DNA of 9,329 nucleotides from Planctomycetia bacterium (GTDB lineage Bacteria; Planctomycetota; Planctomycetia; Pirellulales; UBA1268): assembly GCA_009919445.1 (NCBI GenBank), contig RGBY01000090.1, forward strand, positions 1 through 9,329, in the 5' to 3' direction. Under the pieces are notes generated by a model. The model was not told the origin of the DNA, ran no database searches, and was given only the letters and a program-made list of their open reading frames with translations. Every line of letters begins with the position of its first letter. Within the stretch, counting starts at the first letter, position 1. A program made the position numbers and the translations under genes. Shown here piece by piece: positions 1 to 5,920 of this stretch.

Positions 1-1
1 T

Positions 2-94
2 GCGACCATTCTGCTCTGCAGCCAGACCGCTGGCAGTTTCATCACCGGCACCAGCCTCTACGTCGATGGTGGCTTCACCGGAATGCGGCTGTAG
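2..94 (+). CDS. SDR-family oxidoreductase, C-terminal fragment
   Basis: The first 30 codons in frame end at TAG 92-94 and read as the C-terminus of a short-chain dehydrogenase/reductase. The segment FITGTSLYVDGGFTGMRL matches the usual ending of classical SDRs, where an ITG turn is followed by a VDGG motif near the cofactor-binding C-terminal loop. The family makes NAD(P)H-dependent oxidations or reductions of alcohols, ketones or acyl-carrier-protein intermediates. The Rossmann fold and the catalytic Ser-Tyr-Lys are upstream of the window, so substrate and cofactor cannot be told. A FabG-like enzyme is possible but not shown. The stop codon lies inside a small hairpin (85-98) followed by a T-rich run, and the three-hairpin repeat array starts within ten bases. 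Confidence 0.85.
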   Translation, partial: ATILLCSQTAGSFITGTSLYVDGGFTGMRL

Positions 95-106
95 CTGCTT
101 TCTTTC
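85..106 (+). terminator. Possible terminator overlapping the SDR stop codon
   Basis: GCGGC (85-89) can pair with GCTGC (94-98), with one G-T wobble and a four-base loop, and is followed by TTTCTTTC. The stem is short and weak. The same T-rich tail, CTTTCTTTC, follows the third hairpin of the repeat units downstream, so this may be the worn end of an earlier unit. Confidence 0.3.
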
Positions 107-200
107 TCGCAAAAACGCCCTCCGTGGCCGTTTTTGCTTGTGGTGTTCAACACAAAGCCAAGGTTTGTGCTGAACACCGCCCGGCATCCTTGCCGGGCTT
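101..200 (+). repeat. Three-hairpin repeat, array 1 unit 1
   Basis: This ~100-nt unit holds three successive inverted repeats. H1 (109-137) pairs GCAAAAACG with CGTTTTTGC, then has a C-C mismatch (118/128) and two more GC pairs closing a TCCGT loop. H2 (143-156 with 164-177) pairs 13 of 14 positions, with one A-C mismatch at 150/170 and AAAGCC running into the loop. H3 (179-185 with 192-198) pairs GCCCGGC with GCCGGGC around ATCCTT. The following unit begins 100 nt later with nearly the same sequence. Short ORFs through it are by-products of the repeat and look like no protein family. It begins seven bases after the SDR stop and is probably a 3' UTR or intergenic element. Function unknown. 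Confidence 0.85.
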
Positions 201-205
201 TCTTT
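179..205 (+). terminator. Rho-independent terminator formed by H3 of unit 1
   Basis: A perfect 7-bp GC-only stem (GCCCGGC with GCCGGGC, loop ATCCTT) is followed directly by TTTCTTT. This is the classic shape of an intrinsic terminator reading on the plus strand and would end transcripts leaving the SDR gene. The T-run is interrupted by one C. Confidence 0.55.
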
Positions 206-299
206 CACGCCAAAACGCCCTCCTGGCCGTTTTGGCTTGTAACGTTCAACACAAAGCCGATGTTTGTGTTGAACGCTGCCCGGCGTCCTCGCCGGGTTT
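201..299 (+). repeat. Three-hairpin repeat, array 1 unit 2
   Basis: A second copy of the unit, 99-100 nt long. H1 (209-217 with 228-236) is GCCAAAACG with CGTTTTGGC: relative to unit 1, the third base pair has changed from A-T to C-G on both arms together. The C-C mismatch is kept at 218/227. H2 (243-255 with 263-275) is a perfect 13-bp stem; T-A of unit 1 (144/176) has become C-G (243/275), and the A-C mismatch of unit 1 is an A-T pair here (249/269). H3 (278-284 with 291-297) keeps a TCCT-containing loop and ends in a G-T wobble. The paired changes argue that the fold, not just the sequence, is maintained. Confidence 0.85.
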
Positions 300-304
300 T
301 CTTT
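278..304 (+). terminator. Rho-independent terminator formed by H3 of unit 2
   Basis: A GC-rich stem (GCCCGGC with GCCGGGT, last pair a wobble, loop GTCCTC) is followed by TTTCTTT. It repeats the arrangement at 179-205, so the array offers two intrinsic terminators in tandem on the plus strand. Confidence 0.5.
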
Positions 305-327
305 CGCGCAAAAACACCCTCCGTGGC
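300..327 (+). repeat. Three-hairpin repeat, array 1 unit 3 (truncated)
   Basis: The array continues with TCTTTCGCGCAAAAACA followed by CCCTCCGTGGC, which matches the left arm and loop of H1 in units 1 and 2 at the same ~99-nt spacing. The similarity stops after the loop: the right arm CGTTTTTGC, H2 and H3 are absent. The unit is therefore cut off or replaced by other sequence. Confidence 0.7.
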
Positions 328-338
328 AATCCTGTTCG

Positions 339-375
339 GCAGGCCTGATGCGGGTTAGCCCAACATCAGGCCTGC
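339..375 (+). repeat. 12-bp perfect inverted repeat
   Basis: GCAGGCCTGATG (339-350) is exactly mirrored by CATCAGGCCTGC (364-375) with a 13-nt spacer, CGGGTTAGCCCAA, which can itself form a small GGGTTAGCCC fold. There is no T-run after it, so it is not a typical terminator. It sits where repeat unit 3 breaks off. Function unknown. Confidence 0.8.
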
Positions 376-432
376 GTGTATCGCCCCCCCCGGAGCCTAC
401 TCGTCGTGAATCTAATCCCCGCTCAATATTCC

Positions 433-570
433 GGTCGGGGTGCCCATGCCCTGAGAGCCGGCGTCGCTGGCCAGCGGAGGCATGGATGCCGGAGCGCAGG
501 CAGCTTCGAACGAGCGCAGGCCTGGAGGGCCGAAGCGAGTGTCCGGCGACAGGGCATGGGCACCCCGACC
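433..570. repeat. 21-bp perfect inverted repeat with a structured interior
   Basis: The 21 bases at 433-453 (starting GGTCGGGGTGCC) are the exact reverse complement of 550-570. After a small internal loop the pairing resumes (GCCGG 457-461 with CCGGC 543-547). The interior holds a 12-nt palindrome CGCTGGCCAGCG (465-476), a GGCAT/ATGCC hairpin (479-490), a GCTTCG/CGAAGC stem (503-508 with 531-536), and a 10-nt direct repeat GAGCGCAGGC at 492-501 and 512-521. The whole 138-nt block could extrude as a branched cruciform or fold as RNA. ORFs crossing it on either strand resemble no family I know. It could be a small non-autonomous palindromic element or a structured RNA. Confidence 0.75.
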
Positions 571-599
571 CACGCCCAACCCAAGCTAGACCTCGGCGT

Positions 600-718
600 T
601 CCTTTCTCAAAAACAGCTCCAAGAACACCGGCCATCTGAGACGGCACATCTCGTGCCGAACAGGAGTGCCCTCGGCGGTCGTTTTTCCTTGCCGATAGCA
701 AACAGGGGCGTTCAACAC
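600..718 (+). repeat. Degenerate three-hairpin repeat copy before zwf
   Basis: TTCCTTTCTCAAAAACAGCTCC at about 600-621 resembles the start of the array unit. GCCCTC (668-673) through CGTTTTTCCTTG (680-691) matches 117-140 of unit 1 at 20 of 24 positions, and CGTTCAACAC (709-718) is identical to ten bases of H2 in unit 2. About 46 nt without similarity separate the first two pieces, including a separate 6-bp hairpin, CGGCAC/GTGCCG (642-658). I read it as a decayed or interrupted repeat copy within the zwf upstream region. Confidence 0.45.
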
Positions 719-773
719 TTGCTCCGTCAGGTAAGATTGACTGCCCTGCCCCAAAGCCCCTCCAGTCAAATTC

Positions 774-2234
774 ATGTCTCACACCGTTGTTATTTTTGGC
801 GCCTCCGGCGACCTCACCAGCCGCAAACTGATCCCGGCGTTGGCCAGCCTCCAACGAAATGGGCTCCTTCCGGAAAACACCAAGATCGTCGGGTTCTCAC
901 GTACCCCAATGACTGATGATGCCTGGCGGGCAAGCCTGCGAGCCACCACCGAAGACCATGCCGGTAACGCCTCCTTCTCAGCCGAGTCTTGGGAGGCCTT
1001 CGCCCCGTCCATCCATTACCAGCCCGGTGATATCAGCAGTGCCGAAGATCTTGCCCGCCTCAAAGAGCGACTCGAGGCTCTCGAGGGTGGCCGTCCCACA
1101 GCCCGCGTCTACTACCTCGCCACCGCACCGCAGTTCTACGCACCGGTTGTGACCGCCCTGGGCAGCCTTGGCATGGCGAGCGAAGACAGCGGCCCCCGCC
1201 GCATCGTCATCGAAAAACCGTTTGGCACCGACCTCGACACAGCCCGCTCACTCAACGCCCATATTCATACGGTCTTCCAGGAATCACAGGTCTATCGGAT
1301 TGACCATTACCTCGGCAAAGAATCAGTCCAGAACATCCTTGCGTTGCGGTTTGCCAACACCATCTTCGAGCCGGTCTGGAACCGCCGCTACATCGACCAT
1401 GTCCAGATCACCGTGGCAGAAGAAGTCACTGTTGGCCGTCGAGGAAGTTACTACGACTCCTCTGGTGTCTTGCGCGACATGTTTCAAAACCACCTGCTGC
1501 AATTGCTGATGGTTACTGCCATGGAGGCACCAGTGCGGTTCAACGCCGATGCTGTTCGCAACGAAAAGGTCAAAGTACTCGACGCGATTCGTCCCCTCGA
1601 CCTCAGCCATGTCGCCGACGCCGGGGTCCGGGGCCAATATGCCGGCTACACCACCGAGCCTGGTGTCGCCGCCAGCAGTCAGACCGCCACCTTCGGGGCC
1701 ATCCGTCTCGAGGTTGACAACTGGCGGTGGCAGGGGGTGCCCTTCTATCTGCGAAGCGGCAAGGCAATGAGTTGCCGAACCACTCAAATCGTCATCGGTT
1801 TTCGCCAGCCCCCGCTCGAACTCTTCGCCGCCGAGAATGCCCGCTCTCAGCGGGAAGCCAACCGGCTTGTCATTCAGATCCAGCCGGCCGAGGGCATCCA
1901 ACTGCACTTTCATACCAAGGTGCCGGGTGACGGCATGCGGCTCCGGCTGACTGATTTGAACTTTCAGTATTCACGCGAATTCGCCGGCCGGCTGCCAGAA
2001 GCCTATGAGCCCCTACTGCTCGACTGCATGACCGGCGATGCCAGCCTCTTTGCCCGCGCTGATGAGGTCGAAAAATCGTGGGGGATCATCGATCCCTTCG
2101 TGCGGGCCTGGCAGTCGGTCGACATGGCACCGATTCCCGTCTACGAGCCAGGTGACTGGGGGCCAGCAGCAAGTACCGCCTGGATGCAGGCGCAAGGCCG
2201 CAGCTGGTTTGACCTCTGCCCGGTGCTGACGTGA
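774..2234 (+). CDS. zwf: Glucose-6-phosphate 1-dehydrogenase
   Basis: Encodes 486 residues, the normal length for bacterial G6PD, which oxidises glucose 6-phosphate to 6-phosphogluconolactone with NADP+ (or NAD+) and supplies NADPH at the entry of the oxidative pentose phosphate pathway in the cytosol. The N-terminal Rossmann motif GASGDLTSRKL is at residues 9-19. IEKPFG is at 146-151, and the family signature RIDHYLGKES is at 175-184, with the substrate-binding lysine (182) and catalytic region. The C-terminal domain carries PFYLRSGK (323-330). The ATG at 774 gives the expected start a few residues before the Rossmann strand; no clear Shine-Dalgarno sequence precedes it. The last codons overlap the downstream dus start by four bases (GTGA). 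The upstream 200 bp contains a decayed repeat copy. No convincing promoter was recognised. Confidence 0.97.
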   Translation: MSHTVVIFGASGDLTSRKLIPALASLQRNGLLPENTKIVGFSRTPMTDDAWRASLRATTEDHAGNASFSAESWEAFAPSIHYQPGDISSAEDLARLKERLEALEGGRPTARVYYLATAPQFYAPVVTALGSLGMASEDSGPRRIVIEKPFGTDLDTARSLNAHIHTVFQESQVYRIDHYLGKESVQNILALRFANTIFEPVWNRRYIDHVQITVAEEVTVGRRGSYYDSSGVLRDMFQNHLLQLLMVTAMEAPVRFNADAVRNEKVKVLDAIRPLDLSHVADAGVRGQYAGYTTEPGVAASSQTATFGAIRLEVDNWRWQGVPFYLRSGKAMSCRTTQIVIGFRQPPLELFAAENARSQREANRLVIQIQPAEGIQLHFHTKVPGDGMRLRLTDLNFQYSREFAGRLPEAYEPLLLDCMTGDASLFARADEVEKSWGIIDPFVRAWQSVDMAPIPVYEPGDWGPAASTAWMQAQGRSWFDLCPVLT

Positions 2235-3313
2235 CCGCTCCCTGTCCACCATCGACACTGCCACGCCGACAGCCGCTGGCTCTCGGCTCGCTCAGGCTCA
2301 ACTCCCAGGTGGTTCAGGCAGCCCTCTCCGGCTACAGCGATCTGCCGATGCGGGTACTCGCTCGCAGATTTGGCGCGGCCTACACCCTCTGCGAGGTGAT
2401 GCTCGACCAGTTCCTCGCCCAGGTTGGTACCAATCGCCGCAATCTCGCCCGACTGGCTATTGCTGACGAAGAGCATCCGGTGGGTGGCCAACTCATGGGG
2501 GCAAACCCTGACGACTTTGCCCCAGCGGCACGCCGACTGGTTGACGCCGGCTTTGACTGCATTGACATCAACTTCGGCTGCCCCGTCAAAAAAGTACTGG
2601 GCCGTTGCCGTGGCGGCTATCTGTTGAGCACCCCTGAAACGGCACTCGAAATCGTGGCCCGGGTTCGCGATGCGGTTCCTGAGCGAATGCCAGTCACGCT
2701 CAAAATGCGTCGGGGCATTGATGACTCAGCCGAAAGTACAGAGAAGTTCTTCACGATTTTTGACGGTGCCTATGCCCGGGGTGTGGCTGCCATCACGGTT
2801 CACGGCCGCAGCGTCGTCCAGCGGTATGACGGCCCGAGCAACTGGGAGTTCCTCGCTGCCGTCAAACGACATGCCGGCAGCCGTGTTGTCCTCGGCTCAG
2901 GCGACCTCTTCTCCCCACAGGCATGCCTCGACATGCTGGCCACCACGGGGGTTGATGGACTGACCATTGCCAGGGGAGCAATCGGCAACCCCTGGATTTT
3001 CACCCAGACACTGGCAGCCCTCGACGGCGCTGACCCGGCTACGCTTTTGCCACCAGGGGTGCATGCCCAGCGTGATGTGTTGGCCGAACATTTTCGACTG
3101 GCAGCTGATCTTCATGGCGAACAGTTAGCTGGCCGCACCCTGCGAAAATTTGCCATCAAGTACGCCAAGTTACATCCCGAACCGCTGACTGTTCGAAACG
3201 CTTTTATCGCTGCCAAAACAACCGCTGACTGGCATCAGGTGCTCGCCCATCACTACCGTGATGATCGGCCTGGTCGCGACCCAGCGGACGACATCGACGA
3301 AACAGTTGAATAG
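2231..3313 (+). CDS. dus: tRNA-dihydrouridine synthase
   Basis: Encodes a 360-residue FMN enzyme that reduces specific uridines in tRNA to 5,6-dihydrouridine using NADPH. The TIM barrel shows INFGCPVKKVLGRCRGGYLL starting at residue 113, with the catalytic cysteine of the GCP motif at 117. GGQLMGANP lies around 85-93, the TLKMRRG strand at 156-162, TVHGR at 189-193, and the FMN phosphate-binding region GSGD (222-225) and ARGAIGNPWIF (247-257). Most Dus proteins have GNGD where this one has GSGD. The GTG start at 2231 lies inside the zwf stop region (GTGA), pointing to translational coupling; about 25 residues precede the first barrel strand. Which subfamily (A, B, C or a planctomycete type) and which tRNA positions it modifies cannot be read from sequence alone. 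The stop is 38 bp from the convergent queG stop. Confidence 0.95.
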   Translation: MTAPCPPSTLPRRQPLALGSLRLNSQVVQAALSGYSDLPMRVLARRFGAAYTLCEVMLDQFLAQVGTNRRNLARLAIADEEHPVGGQLMGANPDDFAPAARRLVDAGFDCIDINFGCPVKKVLGRCRGGYLLSTPETALEIVARVRDAVPERMPVTLKMRRGIDDSAESTEKFFTIFDGAYARGVAAITVHGRSVVQRYDGPSNWEFLAAVKRHAGSRVVLGSGDLFSPQACLDMLATTGVDGLTIARGAIGNPWIFTQTLAALDGADPATLLPPGVHAQRDVLAEHFRLAADLHGEQLAGRTLRKFAIKYAKLHPEPLTVRNAFIAAKTTADWHQVLAHHYRDDRPGRDPADDIDETVE

Positions 3314-3351
3314 CAAAAGGCGTGTGAGTCGCAGATCGCGGCCAATCGGGC

Positions 3352-4478
3352 TCAGTCAAGCGCTGCCGTGATCTCTGCCTGAACGGCAGGGTCTTCTTCG
3401 CTGACGAGATGCGTCTCAAGCGTTCTCACAATAGTTTCGGCAAGCTGCCCACTCCGTTGCCGCCACTGCCCCAGCGCCCAAGCAGCGGCCCCCCGGACAA
3501 TTGGTTCATGATCGGTGAGTGCCTGCGTGAGTGCCTCAAGATCGTCAGGACTGGCTGTTTCCGGAGCAGGGTGATTGCCAAGTGCGATCGCTGCCGAGCG
3601 GAGCAAACCACGACGTTTTGCCCGGATGATGGGTGAACCACGAAACAGCTCGCGGAAGGCCGACGCCCCGGAGCATGACGATTCCAAGGACAGACCTCCT
3701 GGCAGATGTCACAGCCAAAGATCCAGTTGCCAAAACCTGTCCGCAGGTCGGCAGCGATCGGGCCATGATCTTCAATGGTCAGACTGCTCAGGCAACGAGT
3801 GGCATCAAGCACCCGGGGCTCTGGAAAGGCATCTGTCGGGCAGGCATCGAGACAGGCCGTGCAGGTACCGCAGTGGTCAACATGCAGGGGCTGATCAATC
3901 GGCAGCACCACCGTGGTCAGCAGACCGGAGAGAAAAAAGTAACTCCCCGCTCGGGGATCAATGAGCATGGTATTTTTTCCAAACCATCCCAGCCCGGCCC
4001 GAGCGGCCAGCTCCCGCTCAGACAGCGGTGCTGAATCGACAACACCACGGGTCTGACAGCCGGGCACCTGGGCCTCCAGCCACACTCCCAACTGGTTCAG
4101 TCGGTCTCGCAGCAGGCCATGGTAGTCGTCTCCCCAGGCATACCGAGCAACCCGGCCCCGGTCAGCAGCGACGATCGTCGATTCCTCGGCAGCGTAATCA
4201 GTCGCCAGCATGATCACACTGCGGGCTCCCTCCAAAAGGCTGTCGGGCTGCCCCCGTAACGGCAGGTGCCGCCGAAGCCAGCCTTCCATCACCCCGGCAA
4301 AACCGCGATCGAGCCAGGCAGCGAATTGGTCCTGCCGAGCTGGGGCAGCAGCGGTCGTTACCCCCAGCCGCGAAAAGCCCAGACGTTCAGCCTCCTGCCG
4401 AAGGGCTGCGAGGAGTCCGACTGCATCTGGTTGCGAAAGAGCCGGCCGGCCTGGGGCGTCTGAGTCATCTAGGGGCAT
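3352..4478 (-). pseudogene. queG: Epoxyqueuosine reductase, frameshifted with internal deletion
   Basis: QueG is the cobalamin- and iron-sulfur-dependent enzyme that reduces epoxyqueuosine to queuosine at the tRNA wobble position. The reading frame from 4478 shows RYAWGDDYH, DSAPLSEREL with the family aspartate, GLGWFGKNT, a first 4Fe-4S motif CGTCTACLDACP, and CDICQEVCPWN for the second cluster. At about 3666-3674, just after CPWNRHAP, the frame is lost. The C-terminal part continues in another frame to the TGA at 3352: AFRELFRGSPIIRAKRRGLLRSAAIALGN followed by HEAT-like DHEPIVRGAAAWALG. One added G in the GGGG run (plus strand 3666-3669) would join the frames, but compared with E. coli QueG from memory about 23 residues would still be missing between CPWN and AFRE. 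A single deletion of 3k+1 bases, about 70 nt, explains both. Left unrepaired, the frame ends at 3426. An alternative upstream ATG at 4553 exists; 4478 fits the usual N-terminus better. A sequencing or assembly error is possible. Confidence 0.85.
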
Positions 4479-4686
4479 TGGGCGGCCTTGTTGTATAGGC
4501 AGGGAAGGCGTTTCAAGGCAATTGAGCACACCGCCAGATTCACTTTTTGCCATCTCCGAGGCGAACTGGTCTGGATTCAGCGGGCGAGGTCAGTATTGTC
4601 CCGCCAACGCACTGTCGCACGAACGTGGCCCCGCTCCAACATCAGGCCCAGCGGGTTTTTGCCACTCCCGAGGGCTTGCCATCGCC

Positions 4687-5484
4687 ATGCATGCAGACTT
4701 CTCGCCATCCCGACCATCACCAGATCACTCAGACACCTCTGATGTGGTTTCAGGACTGTCCGCCCGCAACCGGAACCACAAAGCGGTGTCGGCGGCACAT
4801 CGAGCTTACCTAACCCTCGCCTCGGCAGCACTTGCTGCGGGCATGCTGCTCTCTCTGGCGGGCTGCCAGACCCCACCGCAGCCAACCTACAACGGCATGG
4901 TGCCACCGCCAGCCACTGGGGCAGCAGGCCAAGCAGCACCCTATGGCCCTGTCGGTGCGCCACAGGTTTCCTATGCCCAGACACCAGGCCCGATGCCTGG
5001 CCCTGCCTCCAGTTGGCAAGGCGCGGCCCCAGCAAATCAGCCACCCCCTGGCTATCCGGCACCTCCGCCGGCCTACACCGGTGCTCCTCCACAGCAGCCT
5101 CCGCCGGGAAGTCAGCCACCAGCGAACACTCCACCGGGCTCAACCTGGAATTGGTCACAGAGCCAACCTCCTGCCCAGCAGGCCGCACCACCGATCACGC
5201 CAGCCTCGCCACCTGGGACCACGGCTCCGCCTGCGGCTCAGCAACCACCTGCCAACGGTTACCCTCCGCCCACTTACAATGGTCAACAACCTTACGGAGC
5301 GGCACCGGCCAACGGCTACCAACAGCCACCGGCGGCCCAGCCGCAGCCGTGGACCGGCCAGTACCAGCCGCCCCCCCAGCAAGCGGCTCCGCAGCAGGCG
5401 GCCGCTGGCAACTGGTGGCCGTTCTCTGACCCCAACGCCATCCCGCCCGCCCGGGCCACTCCTACGGCCGTGCCGCGGTACTAG
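4687..5484 (+). CDS. Proline/glutamine/alanine-rich lipoprotein
   Basis: From ATG 4687 the protein has 265 residues. A basic stretch (RNRNHK, 28-32) precedes a hydrophobic segment, YLTLASAALAAGMLLSLAGC, ending at Cys60. The LAGC lipobox predicts cleavage and lipid attachment at that cysteine, placing the mature protein at the outer or inner membrane surface. The mature part is low complexity: repeated PP, QQ, AAP and NGY blocks with scattered Tyr and Trp, two TYNG units (67-70, 196-199), then a conserved-looking tail NWWPFSDPNAIPPARATP (242-259). Such a chain is expected to be disordered. The first 33 residues are unusually long for a signal peptide; a GTG at 4786 would give a more typical 26-residue leader. 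Long ORFs in the other frames are shadows of the repetitive coding sequence. Function unknown. It lies divergent from queG, and a three-hairpin array follows its stop at once. Confidence 0.75.
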   Translation: MHADFSPSRPSPDHSDTSDVVSGLSARNRNHKAVSAAHRAYLTLASAALAAGMLLSLAGCQTPPQPTYNGMVPPPATGAAGQAAPYGPVGAPQVSYAQTPGPMPGPASSWQGAAPANQPPPGYPAPPPAYTGAPPQQPPPGSQPPANTPPGSTWNWSQSQPPAQQAAPPITPASPPGTTAPPAAQQPPANGYPPPTYNGQQPYGAAPANGYQQPPAAQPQPWTGQYQPPPQQAAPQQAAAGNWWPFSDPNAIPPARATPTAVPRY

Positions 5485-5486
5485 TT

Positions 5487-5587
5487 GTCGCGCGAAAACG
5501 CCATCCTGGCCGTTTTCGCTTACGGCAGGAGTGCAATGCAAAGCCTTGCACTCCGTGCAAACGCCGGCCTCCTGCCGGCGGGGACAA
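5487..5587 (+). repeat. Three-hairpin repeat, array 2 unit 1
   Basis: This unit begins two bases after the lipoprotein stop and has the same order as array 1. H1 (5492-5500 with 5511-5519) is GCGAAAACG with CGTTTTCGC: the third pair is now G-C, where array 1 has A-T or C-G. The C-C mismatch is kept (5501/5510) and the loop again contains ATCCTGG. H2 (5528-5536 with 5546-5554) pairs GGAGTGCAA with TTGCACTCC around TGCAAAGCC, keeping the AAAGCC loop motif although the stem sequence is wholly different. H3 (5562-5568 with 5574-5580) pairs CGCCGGC with GCCGGCG around CTCCT. No T-run follows H3 here, so terminator activity is less likely than in array 1. Confidence 0.85.
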
Positions 5588-5646
5588 GTCGCGCGAAAAC
5601 GCCATCCTGGCCGTTGTCGCTTACGGCAGGTGTGCAACCGCACGAC
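5588..5646 (+). repeat. Three-hairpin repeat, array 2 unit 2 (truncated)
   Basis: Bases 5588-5637 match 5487-5536 at 48 of 50 positions, at a spacing of 101 nt. H1 carries one mismatch (A5597 against G5616). After GTGTGCAA the sequence departs: a short GTGC/GCAC stem with an AACC loop (5632-5643) stands in for H2, followed by an A-run, and H3 is missing. The array ends about here. Confidence 0.75.
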
Positions 5647-5920
5647 AAAAAAATGCGTTTCAGCAAACGAGGCCCGACAACCTCTCGCTAATCGACTGAG
5701 CCGCTAGCCGATGCCGTTCACGCGAACCAAAAACAGCGGCCGAGCCGAAAACTGCTTCGTGAACTCTTGGTGTTTTCTGACGCACAATCATCGAACGTTC
5801 AAAATCCTGCTTTCCATTCGAACAGCCTCTTTTGTTTTTGCTGTCAACCGATACCGACAACCATTCAAGCGGCCTTTTGACCTTCCTCCTTGTGGCTTCG
5901 TCGTTCTCCCGTTCAAGTAA
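5647..5920. other. Intergenic stretch with no recognised gene
   Basis: About 270 bases between the second repeat array and the palindrome before the HTTM unit. Short ORFs exist on both strands, including a 115-codon minus-strand frame (5660-6007) that overlaps the next gene's start. None resembles a family I know, and their codon use looks unselected. I see no tRNA, terminator or clear promoter here. Base composition is visibly more AT-rich than in zwf, dus or secA. Confidence 0.5.

Noticed and set aside
101..327. CRISPR array
   Set aside because: The units are ~100 nt and similar throughout, with no alternation of constant repeats and unique spacers, and no cas genes are present.
124..358. 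Two overlapping plus-strand ORFs of 74 codons each in the first repeat array
   Set aside because: Both arise from the repeat units themselves, repeat internally with the ~100-nt period in two frames, and match no protein family I know.
348..580. Possible integron attC site (GCCCAAC near inverted repeats)
   Set aside because: GCCCAAC fits the RYYYAAC core, but no GTTRRRY partner lies at the right place and no integrase or gene cassette is present.
711..737. Possible sigma-70 promoter for zwf (TTCAAC, 15 nt, TAAGAT)
   Set aside because: Both boxes match poorly and the spacer is short; the -35 box falls within the decayed repeat.
423..854. Minus-strand ORF of 143 codons before zwf
   Set aside because: It crosses the 21-bp inverted repeat and runs into the zwf start on the opposite strand; its composition reflects the palindromic DNA.
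4492..4521. Possible promoter for queG on the minus strand (TTGCCT, 18 nt, TATACA)
   Set aside because: It would fit a start at 4478 with a very short leader, but the match is too weak to call.
4210..4686. Upstream extension of the lipoprotein ORF to 424 codons
   Set aside because: The extension is antisense to queG and would bury the signal peptide and lipobox deep inside the protein.
4832..5707. Plus-strand 291-codon ORF and minus-strand ORFs over the lipoprotein gene
   Set aside because: These are shadow frames of low-complexity Pro/Gln codons; they have no signal peptide or domain and run through the second repeat array.
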